Shown here piece by piece: positions 43,301-53,968 of a stretch of 64,000 nucleotides of DNA. Made by a program: the position numbers and the translations under genes. The stretch comes from Moringa oleifera (taxonomy: Eukaryota > Streptophyta > Magnoliopsida > Brassicales > Moringaceae): positions 10,728,001 to 10,792,000 of the forward strand of contig JAJFZO010000609.1 of NCBI GenBank assembly GCA_021397835.1, given 5' to 3'. The notes beneath the pieces were generated by a model. That model was not told the DNA's origin. It searched no databases and worked only from the letters and a program-made list of their open reading frames with translations. Each line of letters begins with the position of its first letter. Position 1 is the first letter of the stretch.

Positions 43301-46293
43301 ATTACAGCCTATAAGCAGGTGATGAACTGTTTCCTCTCCTTGTTTACACGAACAGCATCTATTCACTATAATGTGCTCCCCTTTCCTCAAATTATCAATT
43401 GTCAAGATGTTGCCATTCACTGCCTCCCACGTAAAGAAAGCAACCTTTGGTGGTGCTGTAGTCTTCTATATCTGTCTCCATGGAAACTGCATGCTGTCTT
43501 CACCCTTATTCAGTGCTCTGAAATATGATTTCACTGAGAACTTTCCTTTCTCCTCGCTATTCAGTTTCCAGATCACTGCATCTTCCAAGCTGTCCTTTAC
43601 CTTAACATTTTGCAGCCTTGTGTAAAATTCTTCCAGCTCATTAAAGCCTCACTGAAGTTTTTTGTGTCTTTTTTGACCATTCTCCTGTTGACTCTTCAAT
43701 TTCACTTATTTATCTTATTGGGCATTCTAACGATTTAATTATTTTAATATCAAGAATGATGTGGATTATTGGAATCTTTTGGTTTTGATGTATTATACTC
43801 TGTTAAAGAGAAGTTTCATGATATGATTGTGTTAGTGGATACAACAGGTTTCCAAGAAGAAAGGCTTCATTGATAGATTATTAAGGTGCGCTTCAGAAAT
43901 GAAAGAACTTCAGGAAAAGTAATGAACTTGTCCTTACTCTTCGGATATATCTGCATGCCTCTTCCTTTGGAGCTTAAACTTTTTTAACACATCTTTTCTT
44001 TTTGTGTAGGGAGTTTGTTCAACGTGCTCATGACAAACTTGTTGCCTTTGCTTATGAAAAGCACATGGTAATCACCTTAATGTCTAATGACCCTCTGATT
44101 GTCTTCACTTTGTTTCTCTTTTTTATATTATGGTTCAAACTGAAATAACCTGCATGATGTCTTTGGTGCGGTACAGTCTGCGTGTTATAGAGCTCAACTG
44201 GTGTAGAGTAACCCTATATGAGAAGTAGACATCTTGTGGTTCTTTTTTGGCTCTCGAAAGTATGCTTTGGTTTGGATTGAGTTATCATAGATCCATGGTG
44301 AAGAGAGATCTTAGAGACTTAGGATAACAAAGAAAGAGAAGAAATAGACTACATTGATGAAGAATAGAAGCAATAACTTGAGGCATCCCTTACCCTTTGC
44401 ATCTGAAGAGATTGCTGCGTTGCCCAGATTACGTGAACTCCCAGAAGGATGTGCTGCAGTGTAGCAAGAGGATCTTAGTCATTTCTGTTGTTTTCGTGGT
44501 GTTTATCTTAGGTTTGAACACATACTTTGAGCTGTAACATATCTCAAAATCAGATTGAATAAGGAATTTGCATCAAGTATAGTTGTCATTCATATATTCT
44601 TGGACTTATGTCTGCGGTTGGGGTCATTCAATGTGCTCAAGTAGTTTGAGGTGGATGTAACCTGTTTTTGTCTCTTCTACCTGGAAGACATAGCTGAATA
44701 TGGATGTGTTCCAAAAATATTTTACCTCTTAATGTCATGTCGACAAGGTTATGGATGGTTCTTTGGGTTGTGTATGTTAAGAATGACTTCAGTTAAGAAA
44801 GTGCTTTGACATTGTTTTTGAGTTGGTTGGGTAGGTTTGGACCCTATAAACCTGGTTAGAAATAGGTAGTGTTAAGAAAGATTTTGCACACGTGGGTGCG
44901 TGCAAGAGAGAGGGGGAGAGAATTTGTGTACGTAGGTGTGAGGTGGAGAGAGAGAGAGAGAATATACCTGTCGTGCTTTTCATATTTGTTCACTTACATA
45001 ATATTCACAGAATTTATGCACAGGATATTCTACTTATTAAAACTGTGAACCTGTCTCTTCTTTTACTATCATTGTGCCTTATGTAATGTTGCTGCAAGTC
45101 GCTTCTTGATGGTTGATTGATTGATATGCTTACCGTTTGATAGGCATCTCGAGGTTCTCATGCCACTGGTGGCAAGAGTTCAAGTAATAAAATTTCCAAG
45201 CAAGCAGCCTTGGCATTCATTAAACGGACATTAAAAAGATGTCATCAATATGAAGATGCAGGTAAAAGCTGCTTCAATGAGCCTGTATTTAGGGATATGT
45301 TAACTTCTGGGTGTGTACAACCCATAGATACGCCGGGTGAATCTATGAAACAGTATGCCAATGTCTCCACTCGTTCTTTTGAAGCTAGAGTTTCAGGTAA
45401 TTTATTGATGCCTTCTGGTTAAGATTCTTTAAAAAGTTGTTTAGATTCCATGTGTTTAAGATATGCATTCTCAAAATCCCACCTGATATGTCAGAAAAAT
45501 TCCTAGTCCACTTTAACAGTCTGTAGGCATCATCTCACTTTCTCTTACTTTGTTTTTTTTTTTTTTTTTTTCTGCAGCTTCCATGGGTTCACTGCCAAGT
45601 CCTTCTCTGACATCTTGGATGCAGAACGGGGAAAGCTATGTTAATTCTTCTGATCTTCTTTCACCTGGAAATTGCTTATCTGAACAATCTGCTGGTAAGG
45701 AAGATACATGGCCAAGCAGGATTAAGAAGAGGGAATTGCTGCTTGATGATGTTGGTGGCGCTGCTGGTATGACGGCTAGTGCCCCATCAGCCATTGGAAA
45801 TCCCCTATCAAGCAGTACAAAGGGAAAAAGGAGTGAGAGGGACAGAGAGGGAAAAGGACACAGCAGGGAGGTTGTGCCTAGAAATGGAACACATAAGATT
45901 GGTCGACCAGCACTGTCCAATGCTAAGGGGGAAAGGAAATCTAAGGCAAAGCCAAAGCAGAAAACAACTCAGCTATCTGCCTCTGTGAATGGCCTTCTTG
46001 GCAAAGTGTCGGAGCAACCTAAACCGTCGTTGTCCAAGTCAAGTGAAACTACTAATAACAATACCAAAGAAAAAGGTGAGTTTATGGATGTATTGGATGA
46101 TCCTGAGGCTATTGATTTATCCAACCTGCAAATACCAGAAATGGAAGGCCTAGGTGGTCCTGATGATCTTGGTAGTCAGGCCCAGGATCTAAGCACATGG
46201 TTGAACATTGATGAAGAAGCAATGGAAGATCATGACTTCATGGGTCTTCAAATTCCTTTGGATGATCTTTCGGACTTGAATATGATGGTTTGA
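34392..46293 (+). CDS. Large conserved plant nuclear protein, candidate ADA3-like SAGA subunit
   Basis: Fourteen coding exons in phase: 34392-34774, 34843-35110, 35699-35994, 37968-38147, 38409-39155, 39278-39372, 39472-39531, 39618-39706, 40664-41245, 41613-41687, 43848-43918, 44010-44067, 45144-45396, 45578-46293; 1290 residues. Most of the chain is Ser/Lys/Arg-rich and probably disordered, with KRSR and KKRRS basic patches that suit a nuclear protein. Ordered-looking parts are the early block (DVVSFFQCLSFDLKVV...RHLNVFLGI), the segment AHTFPSSFWRRMEPFFGFLSDADLAFLRQQ, and a helical block DEGISDEISKLEDKYQEQ...LLRCASEMKELQEKEF. The acidic C-terminus ends DDLSDLNMMV. It matches the unnamed Arabidopsis At2g19390/At4g29790 pair as remembered. 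I recall At4g29790 being listed as ADA3, and 'DEIS.EL' helices fit, but I cannot confirm it. Intron 10 (41688-43847) holds two LINE fragments. Confidence 0.85.
41688..41705 (+). repeat. Left copy of an 18-bp target-site duplication
   Basis: GTATTTTCTGATGGCATT starts at the first base of the intron, so the donor GT is part of it. It is repeated exactly at 42895-42912. Confidence 0.85.
41706..42894 (-). mobile_element. 5'-truncated LINE retrotransposon, copy 1, with broken reverse-transcriptase end
   Basis: Read on the minus strand this carries pieces of a non-LTR reverse transcriptase C-terminus. Near 42604-42873 there is HLVRWEVITQPLEKGTVGLK, NKALLGKWLLGF and LWKKVVAAKYG; then at 42187-42450 YAWRNIWKSGAPSKVAFFVWDVIQ. 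After an in-frame TAG, at 41866-42186, comes the zf-RVT zinc-binding part (CYVCRQAEKSIYHLFLDC, WARKLWEEVW). These are in more than one frame with at least one stop, so it is a dead copy. It is bounded by a perfect 18-bp direct repeat. It lies antisense in an intron of the 1290-aa gene. Confidence 0.85.
42895..42912 (+). repeat. Right copy of the 18-bp target-site duplication
   Basis: Identical to 41688-41705. It is followed at once by the 3' end of the second LINE copy. Confidence 0.85.
42913..43650 (-). mobile_element. 5'-truncated LINE fragment, copy 2
   Basis: On the minus strand it encodes a zf-RVT end: EDAVIWKLNSEEKGKFSVKSYF upstream, then NGNILTIDNLRKGEHIIVNRCCSC, HHLLIGCNWTSQLWGSVFELLG (43202-43420 and flanks). 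Its 3' end in minus orientation resembles that of copy 1: both have TTTGTT(C/T)CTGCTCAAAA next to the 18-bp repeat and a (C)CCCC(T)TTAGTGC/CTCAGCGC block ~35 bp in. The reading frame is broken. The far (right) boundary near 43650 is estimated from where RT similarity ends. Confidence 0.75.
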
Positions 46294-49200
46294 AGTTGCT
46301 TGTTTGTATAGTCTTCTTCATTATACTATTGACAAACAAAACATAAATGCTGTTGTCGAGAAATGACCAGTTACATGGATGGTCATGTGGCCATCTGCTT
46401 CACAGTTATATAGATTCTTTTGTAGACTCCTCCACAGGCTGATTTTCAAGTGAATATTTCGGATGATTTGGATTTTCTCCTGTATTTTGGTAACTTCGAC
46501 TGTAAAGTTCTTTCGTCCAAGATACCAGTATGCCCTAGTGATATATGTTTTAGCAAACCCTGTATCCTAGCTGTAGCTCCATATCAGAGAACAATGCCCC
46601 TTGTACATACGATTTATATTCCCAATAAAATCAGCTTTTTTGTTCAGTGTAATTGTCTGCCGGAAACATTCTATGTTTATATTTATGTATATCTTTTCCT
46701 ATCTCTTGGGTTTATGGTTTTATGGATAGTTTTCCTTCTGTCAAATGTTACGGTTGCGGCTGAAGTTCTAGCAGAGGCTGGCTCACTTCAGATGCTCTAT
46801 TCTCTTCAATGGTGACAGCACATGAAGATTCTTTTGTCTCAAGGTAAAAAGTTAGATCATGAAGATGTGAACATATTTTGGCCTCCTTTTGAGGAAGTAA
46901 ATGATGATTTTGGTACTTATATTAACCCAAGTTTTCTCCTAGGTTTGTACCTGATGCACACACAGGTAACCATTCAAGCTAGCTGGTGGTAAGATTTTCT
47001 TCATAGTCTTTCTTTACCTCTTATTCATTAATTTGTGCAGATTTTAAACTCTGATTTATAGTTCTTTGTTCCTATGTCTTTCATAGCTTCTCTTCTGTTT
47101 TCCATTTGAAAGTCCATGATGTTTGCAGGGAAATTTTTCTGGGTATTAATTAGTGTGTGATGTTATGGTTATACTTCCTGAAATTTATGCATCTGTGCCT
47201 GGAATGAAAAGCTAGCATGTTTTCTTCTGAAGTTTTAACCAGAAGTTATGGACTAAAATGATGCTGTAACTTGTTTGCATCTTCTGCTATGGTTCTGCTA
47301 CTGGACTTACCAGAAAAGATGATGGTGGCAGCTGCCAGCATTTGCTTTTTTTATTTTTTACTCATAATGGTTCTTTTGGATTGTTAGTTTCTGTACTTAA
47401 AGAGGCTGGATTTTGAGGAAAAACCTGGACATGCAAAGGGGAAGCAGATTCTTTAGTGCTCCATAGCAAGATAATTGGATGGTCGGTGTAAAACTCAGAC
47501 CTAACACTGCTCTTTCGTTTCAGCTTGTCAAATGCATTACTGCTAAGGTCTTGAGCTGAAGATTTGCTTCTTTCATTGATCTCATTTATCAGTCATCAGC
47601 TATTCTAACCCGCTAAATTTCTGAAGCAATCTCATGCCGCTAGGTCGATTATGGACTGTCAATCCAGTACTGTTTCCAGATCCATGACTAATTTGTTCTT
47701 CCATTTGCTGAGTAGGACTTTGTTCCAATTAATTTGGGTTCTGAATTCAAAGAAAATGATTCACTGACTTGTCCTCTGGAGTCTGATGAAAGTTACAAAC
47801 TCAATTCAATGTGGTAGTATATAGCTCTGCTTTTCTAAAAACATATGCATAAGCCTTTATTCATACATAATATTTTAACAAAATGATTTATTTATTTATG
47901 TTATATATTAATATAATATGTTAAAAAATTTAAAAAAATCAGTAGTATTTTCAAAAAAAAAAAAATCAGTGCTAAAATTTTCATCTACCCTTAAAAGAAT
48001 CACAAAATAAAATTGGGCCTGTTTAACAGAGCCTTATTTTTCAGAGCCAAATAGCCCATGGGCTGACCCTAGTTTCAACCGTAGCACTTTTGTTATAATA
48101 ATGATAATTATTATTCATTTAAAGAAAAAGAAGATAATGTTAACCATTATTTATTTAAACAGTCTGAAAAGGCTTGTCATTGCGCCTTTGATTCCTAGGC
48201 TTTTTGATTTTAAATAAATAAAAAAATGGGGGACAAAATCTGAGGAGAAATTAGCTTATAGGGTCCCGAGGTAGGAAACACACGTGGCAGACGGTGTAGA
48301 AACTCTTTTGCTTTTGGGCACGAAATTTATTGCAAAAAGAAAAAAAAATCCTGAAGAAACGACTTAATTTATAGAAGTTGGTGTGTCAGTTCATGCACTC
48401 CGCGGTGTTCATCCCCCTTTTCCCTACGCTTCTATCTCTTTGCCCACCTACCCGTATTTTCAGAGTGTTCCTGTGGCGACGCAGGACTAGTCTTGATTCT
48501 TTGAGATATTTCCTTAATATTATATTAAACCTAATTCCTCTTTTTCTCCAATTTCAGATTTGGTAAGGTACGCAAGCTAAATGCACATTTGCAAGGTCAA
48601 AATGCGTCGATTGTGCTTGTTCCTACCCTTTCTTTTGTTTTTGTTTGCTTTTGATTTTTTATGAGCTTACGTGTGGCTTCTTTTGCTTGGTCGATTTCGG
48701 TTCAACAAATGAATCATAACTTTTCGGCAACGGACACGTGTGCTTCTGCTTTTTGAAGTGTGTGTCTCTGTCCTTGAGTCTCTCTCTTAGGTATGGACTC
48801 TTTTAAGGCTTGTTTACTGGGTCGTTTTCTTTTTCAGTCTGGTAATGCAGTGTTTGGAGTAAGCAAGCAACTCGACGTCTCGCTTGTTGTTCTTGTTTTA
48901 ATTATTCTATAGTGTTTGGAAATGGCAAGCAACTCAACATCTCGCTAGTTTTTCTTGGTTCCAATATTCTGTAGTGTTTTCGATAAATTCTAGATAAGGA
49001 GGTATCTCGAGCCAAGAATATGGAGCAAGGAAAAGTTAGGTGGTGACTCATTTTGCTTTTTTCTTTCTTTTTTGAACTTTTGTTGGTTGAGGTTGGAGAT
49101 GGTTTTAGTTGGCAGTAATTAAGGAGAGAGAAACCTAGAATGTCTAAGAGGCTGCAATGAATTGCCCAAGATTCAGGGAACCCTGATTTGGTTGTGTTCT

Positions 49201-49746
49201 TTCTCGGCTTGTCTGCTTTGTTTTGACTTCTTTTCATGACCCCAGTTACTTCCTTTTCTTATGTTTGTTGGAGATGGGAGATGATTCTCGTTTCTTTATG
49301 TTTTCATTCATATATCTTCAAAAGATTGGTTAATGAGGAGAGCGGAGAAGTTTTATAACCCCCTCTCTGTCTTTGTTGTTGATGGTCTAGCGAAAGAGCT
49401 ATCCAGCTTTCTAGAGGTAAAAGAGGTCTAGAGGCATCTGCTCCAAGTATATGTTTTGGTAAACACAATTCTTTTCATCTTAATGTAAGTATAACGATTA
49501 AATTCATTTTTATCCTGCAATAACTTTTTTGTTCAGTTTCAGTCTATGGGCTCCTCTCTTTGGACCAACTAAACATTATCCTTCTGAATTTTATTCACTG
49601 TCTAGCTTAGGCTTCTCCTTGCAATTTTATTTCTTCCGGATCCATACCAATTAATTAGATGGAGGGCGGGTTATAAGATGTAGGTGGATGTTAGCAGTTT
49701 TTGTGATTTTGGAATTGAAGTTGTTGATACAAAGCAAGGCAAATCA
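46294..49746. other. 3' region of the ADA3-like gene and promoter/5' UTR of the PP2C gene
   Basis: 46294 to ~47800 is AT-moderate DNA of the 3' UTR or downstream kind; no motif-bearing frame was found. 47860-48240 is AT-rich. A PP2C transcription start is likely in 48380-48470. A possible UTR exon ends at about 48561 with TTTG then GTAAGG, suggesting an intron in the 5' UTR, as occurs in related genes. Nothing else is recognised. Confidence 0.5.
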
Positions 49747-51917
49747 ATGGAGGACGTAACCCCTGCAGTTGCTGTTCCTTTCGGGCTAGAAAATCTGATA
49801 TGCAAGGAGGTATTGGCCAAGCCTCACATGGAATTTGCTGGACTCAATCTCATAACAGCGAACAGGGAAACTTTGTCAATTGACTCTGCAGCTCGAGTAA
49901 ATCCATCTTACGGCTCCATTTCTTGTGGAAATAGATGTTATTGTAGTAGAAATCCATTGAATGATGTTAGATTACCAGCTTCCGAGGATATGGAAGATAC
50001 AGGAGATGGAACAACTTTTTCAAATATGATAATTGAAATTCCCCAGGGTCGGCTTCCTAGTGTACCCATTAACAAGGAAAGTCAAAATGATGGTTTCATT
50101 TCATTAGGTGACAATGGATTACTTGATAATTCTTGCTCTCAATCTGTGGTTAGTGACTTTAGTAGCATCTGCGGTGAGGAAGTTTTAGCTTCTGAATCCA
50201 ATTCTGGCATAAACGATCCAACTCAATTGGATTGTGAAAGTAATGAAGGTGGTTTTCCAGTTATTGCCAAGTCCATTTCGAGAGAACCAGATGCTGAAAC
50301 TGAGGCTGCGCTACATCTGTCTGAAATCCCTATGGATCTTGATGGAGGAGATGGCAATAGGTCCGATGAGTCTTATTCAAGATCATCTGCAACTCTTGAG
50401 TTGCCCCAGGCAAAGAAAATGCATAGAACAGAAAGCCAGAGTCTGTTTGAGTTAGATAACATACCCCTTTGGGGATTTACTTCTATCCGTGGAAGGAGGC
50501 CTGAAATGGAAGATGCTGTCGCTACGCTGCCCCGGTTTTTACAGGTTCCCACTCAGATGTTAATGGGTACCCATGCTTTGAATGGCATGAATCAAAAATC
50601 AAGTGCCCATTTCTTTGGTGTCTATGATGGACATGGGGGTAGTCAGGTATATTCTTCATCAACATTTTCTTTTTCCTATTCTCTTTCTCTAGTTTTGTTC
50701 TTACTGGATACTTTCTTTTATTGTGCTTCTGAGATTTAGTTTATTTGATTGATTGGACTTCTGCGCATAGGTTGCTGACTATTGCCGTGAACATATGCAC
50801 TTAGCCTTGGCTGAGGAAATAGAAAGAGCGAAAGCAGGCCTGTGTGATGGTGGAAGTACTGGAGACAGTTGGCAGGACCAATGGAGAAAAGCCTTGATTA
50901 ATTGTTTCGTGGGAATAGATGCTAAGATTGGAGAAGGTAGTGGATGCCCAAGTGGAAGCAACACCAAGTCCTCTGAGCCTGGTCTTCAACCTGTTGCCCC
51001 TGAAACTGTTGGTTCTACCGCTGTTGTTTCCATTATATCTCCAACTCATATAGTAGTTGCAAATTGTGGTGATTCAAGAGCAGTTCTATGCCGTGGAAAA
51101 GCACCTCTGCCATTGTCGGTGGATCACAAAGTAAGGCTTCTTTTTGGCCTTATAAATTTTCTTTTTTCCTGCTGGCCATAATTGAAAATAGCATGTTACC
51201 GGTACTGATTTTCATATTTATGTTTATAGCCTGATAGAGAAGATGAATTTGCAAGGATAGAAGCTGCAGGAGGCAAGGTCATACAGTGGAATGGGTCCCG
51301 TGTCTTTGGTGTTCTTGCAATGTCAAGGGCCATTGGTACATGTTTCTGAACAATTTATGTTTTGCATGTTTGCAGCCGGTACATCACAATCATCAATTAT
51401 TATGTGTTTGGATCAACACTTCAATTGTGATCTTGATCACCAATAAAACCGTTGGGCTCTTTATAACAAAAACTACCCATTGCTGTGCTACAGTTAGATT
51501 GATTAGAGTTGTCATTTGCATTCATAGTCATTAAGTTCTAAACATTAATTTTCTTTGTTATCCACAGGTGACAGATATTTAAAACCATGGATCATTCCAG
51601 TTCCCGAAGTGACTTTCATTCCTCGAGCAAAAGAAGATGAGTGCCTTATCTTAGCCAGTGATGGTTTGTGGGACGTCATGACAAATGAAGAGGCCTGCAA
51701 AATTGCACGAAAGCGAATTCTTCTCTGGCACAAAAAGTATGCAGATGTTTTACCTATGGAAAGGGGTGATGGAGTTGATCCTGCAGCTCAAGCTGCAGCT
51801 GAGTACCTCTCAAAGTTGGCACTCCAGAAAGGAAGCAAAGACAATATTTCTGTAGTAGTGGTGGACTTGAAAGCTCATAGGAAATTTAAGCAAAGAACCC
51901 ACGGTGAGTTCACTTGA
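49747..51917 (+). CDS. Clade A protein phosphatase 2C, HAB1-like (ABA co-receptor phosphatase)
   Basis: Four exons in phase: 49747-50646, 50771-51130, 51230-51335, 51568-51917; 571 residues. The ATG at 49747 was chosen because [12 protein letters not shown] matches the HAB1-type N-terminus, and the codons before it lead back to a stop at 49681 without an earlier ATG. A 250-residue acidic N-terminal extension is followed by the PP2C fold: [27 protein letters not shown] with metal-binding D294, [16 protein letters not shown] with D487, and [10 protein letters not shown] with D547. Trp440 in [12 protein letters not shown] is the lock residue that inserts beside ABA bound in PYR/PYL receptors. 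These enzymes dephosphorylate SnRK2 kinases and shut off ABA signalling until a receptor blocks them. The N-terminal extension is slightly longer than in Arabidopsis HAB1. Confidence 0.94.
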
Positions 51918-53968
51918 AAATTTTGGAATGTTCTCATATGTGGTGAGACTGATACTTCAGTTCATGTAAGTCAGCCCATCAATTTTTCAACTGGGCGTGA
52001 TTGTAGCTTAGAACAGTTTTGTATACTAAAGATCTGCAATATACGGGGCTTACTGTTTCTTTATTCCACCTTCCTTTGCTCTGGCTGTATATTTCCAATG
52101 ACTTCGCATTGTCATTCTGTTTCATTCTCTCACAATAGGGTTTATCAAATTGTTCTTAGCCATTTGTGAATAATTGAAGTCGGACACTCTGGATCTCTTA
52201 TACACGGTTGATTTTTTAGCAAGTCATTAATCAAGATGGTTAATATATCTCAGAATCAATGAGTTCCCAAGGATTGACCCAACAGGATAGGATTCATCTA
52301 TAATCTTCAACTATGCCAATCTTGTAAATTCATTGAGATCTGTTCTGTTCCTTGCATTAGGGTCTTATTTTCAATTGTCATGTATGAAGTCAAAACTAAT
52401 GTGATTCGATGGTGACTGAATGAGCAACTCCAATAGGAAGCCAGCTGATGTCAGGAGTCCCCATTCTGGCTTGTGGCAAGTTGGCATTTTCTCAGGCAGA
52501 TGCATGTATAAAAAGCCTATCATAATTGGTCAAGATACCAGATGGCTGGCTGTAGCTGGTGGTCGTTGGTATCATGAACAAGATCCAATATTTTTCTTCC
52601 TTGGGTAAGTCCTAACATGGATTCAATGAATCGATCAATGTTGGCTTGATCCTTAAGAATTTAAGGATTCCACTGCATGCAGTGTCCATCAGCTTCTCCA
52701 GCTCCTTTGCAGGCATGTTCGTCCAATACTTTTATCAGCAATCAACGGTGATAACAACATTGATCATCATCACTTTCTTGTCTACCCTTCACCTTCAGAA
52801 TTTTCAATTTTAAAGTTCATCTAAGCATCAAGGCCACCACTTGTGACCAAACAAAATTGGACCAGCCTTTAAGTTCTGAAAACACTGCTGCTCACAATTT
52901 ACTGTGGTCAACATGCTGATAAAGTTCTTGTGCATGTACCAGGAAAAGGACTGAAGAAATGTGATAAATTCACACCATTTCAATGGGAGATAATGCATTT
53001 GGGATGCCACAGGCAACAAGACAATTATTTAAAAACTTGTTACTTAAAAATTTTGAACTTTAAATAAAATAAATTACTAGTCTAATGAAAGAAAATTTGA
53101 GGATGTTATTAATGGGTGGTTAGGGGTGAAACTTGTATGGAAATCCATTTTAAAAGGTTATCTCCCATGAAAAGGGCCCTTCAATTTCAACTTATTAGTG
53201 CATAATCTTCTAAGTTCGCGTTACTATGAGGTTTGTCTGATCTTCTAGTTTTCTATGTTATGCTGGCAGTGACTGGTAAAGTCAACATGATAGTAATTTC
53301 AAGGCACACTTTTCCCTCTATCTGAAAAGTGGCTGATTAGTTTTTAATTCTGATTTTGAAACATAAACAATAGTACATAACTCTTAAAATCTTGATAGAT
53401 GCCATTATAATTTTCCATTATCTGTGGTCAGTTCACAAAATCTCTCCAAGACAGTGATGGTTGTGTCTAATTGAAACACACCATCTCCTTTTGTTGGTTC
53501 AATTTTCTGGGTTGGTATCCTAATGGAAGCATGTCTGCTCTGGAATTTGAGGGGGCAAAATTGATTCAGGCTTCAGGCTCATGTGTTTTTGTCCAAGTCT
53601 CCAGCCAAGTCATTAACAGAGACGTATCAACTGATCAGCACTATTTATTGCGTCGTGATAAGGTTAGTCAAGCATTGACTTGAAACAGAATGTGAACGAG
53701 CAGACTACTTTCCTCCACAGTTTTCCAGTAAATTCTATCACTATTGCCTTTCAACATTGCAGTGCTTGAGTTGTTTTTCTGTTAGACCAGGCCTTCCACT
53801 GGCAAAGTGACAGGTTGGTCTAGCTGACTTGGGTGAATTTTGAGGAGACTATATCTGTCAATGGTAACAAATTTTTCCTTTCAGAGAATTGTATAGATCA
53901 GGTCCCATAAGGTCCTTAAAACAATCATCCAGACACTCTTAACCACCATTTTCTTCCCGCCCAATTCG
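51918..53968. other. Intergenic region between PP2C and the receptor kinase
   Basis: Contains the PP2C 3' UTR (to ~52200), copy A of a local repeat, and the promoter and 5' UTR of the receptor kinase. The 70-codon frame at 53471-53683 has no recognisable domain. Confidence 0.55.
52320..53025. repeat. Local dispersed repeat, copy A (~700 bp)
   Basis: Aligns by eye along its length with 59050-59735. Shared landmarks include AGGAAGCCA(G/A)CTGATGTCAGGAGT, GAACAAGATCCAAT, TGATCATCATCACTTTCTTG, CAGAATTTTCAATTTTAA and GGGATGCCACAGGCAA. A shorter third copy lies at 57920-58150. The three copies flank the receptor kinase gene and its fragment. Confidence 0.8.

Noticed and set aside
46450..46815. 121-codon open frame downstream of the ADA3-like stop
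   Set aside because: No recognisable motif; hydrophobic bias comes from T-rich DNA of the 3' region. Not supported as a gene.
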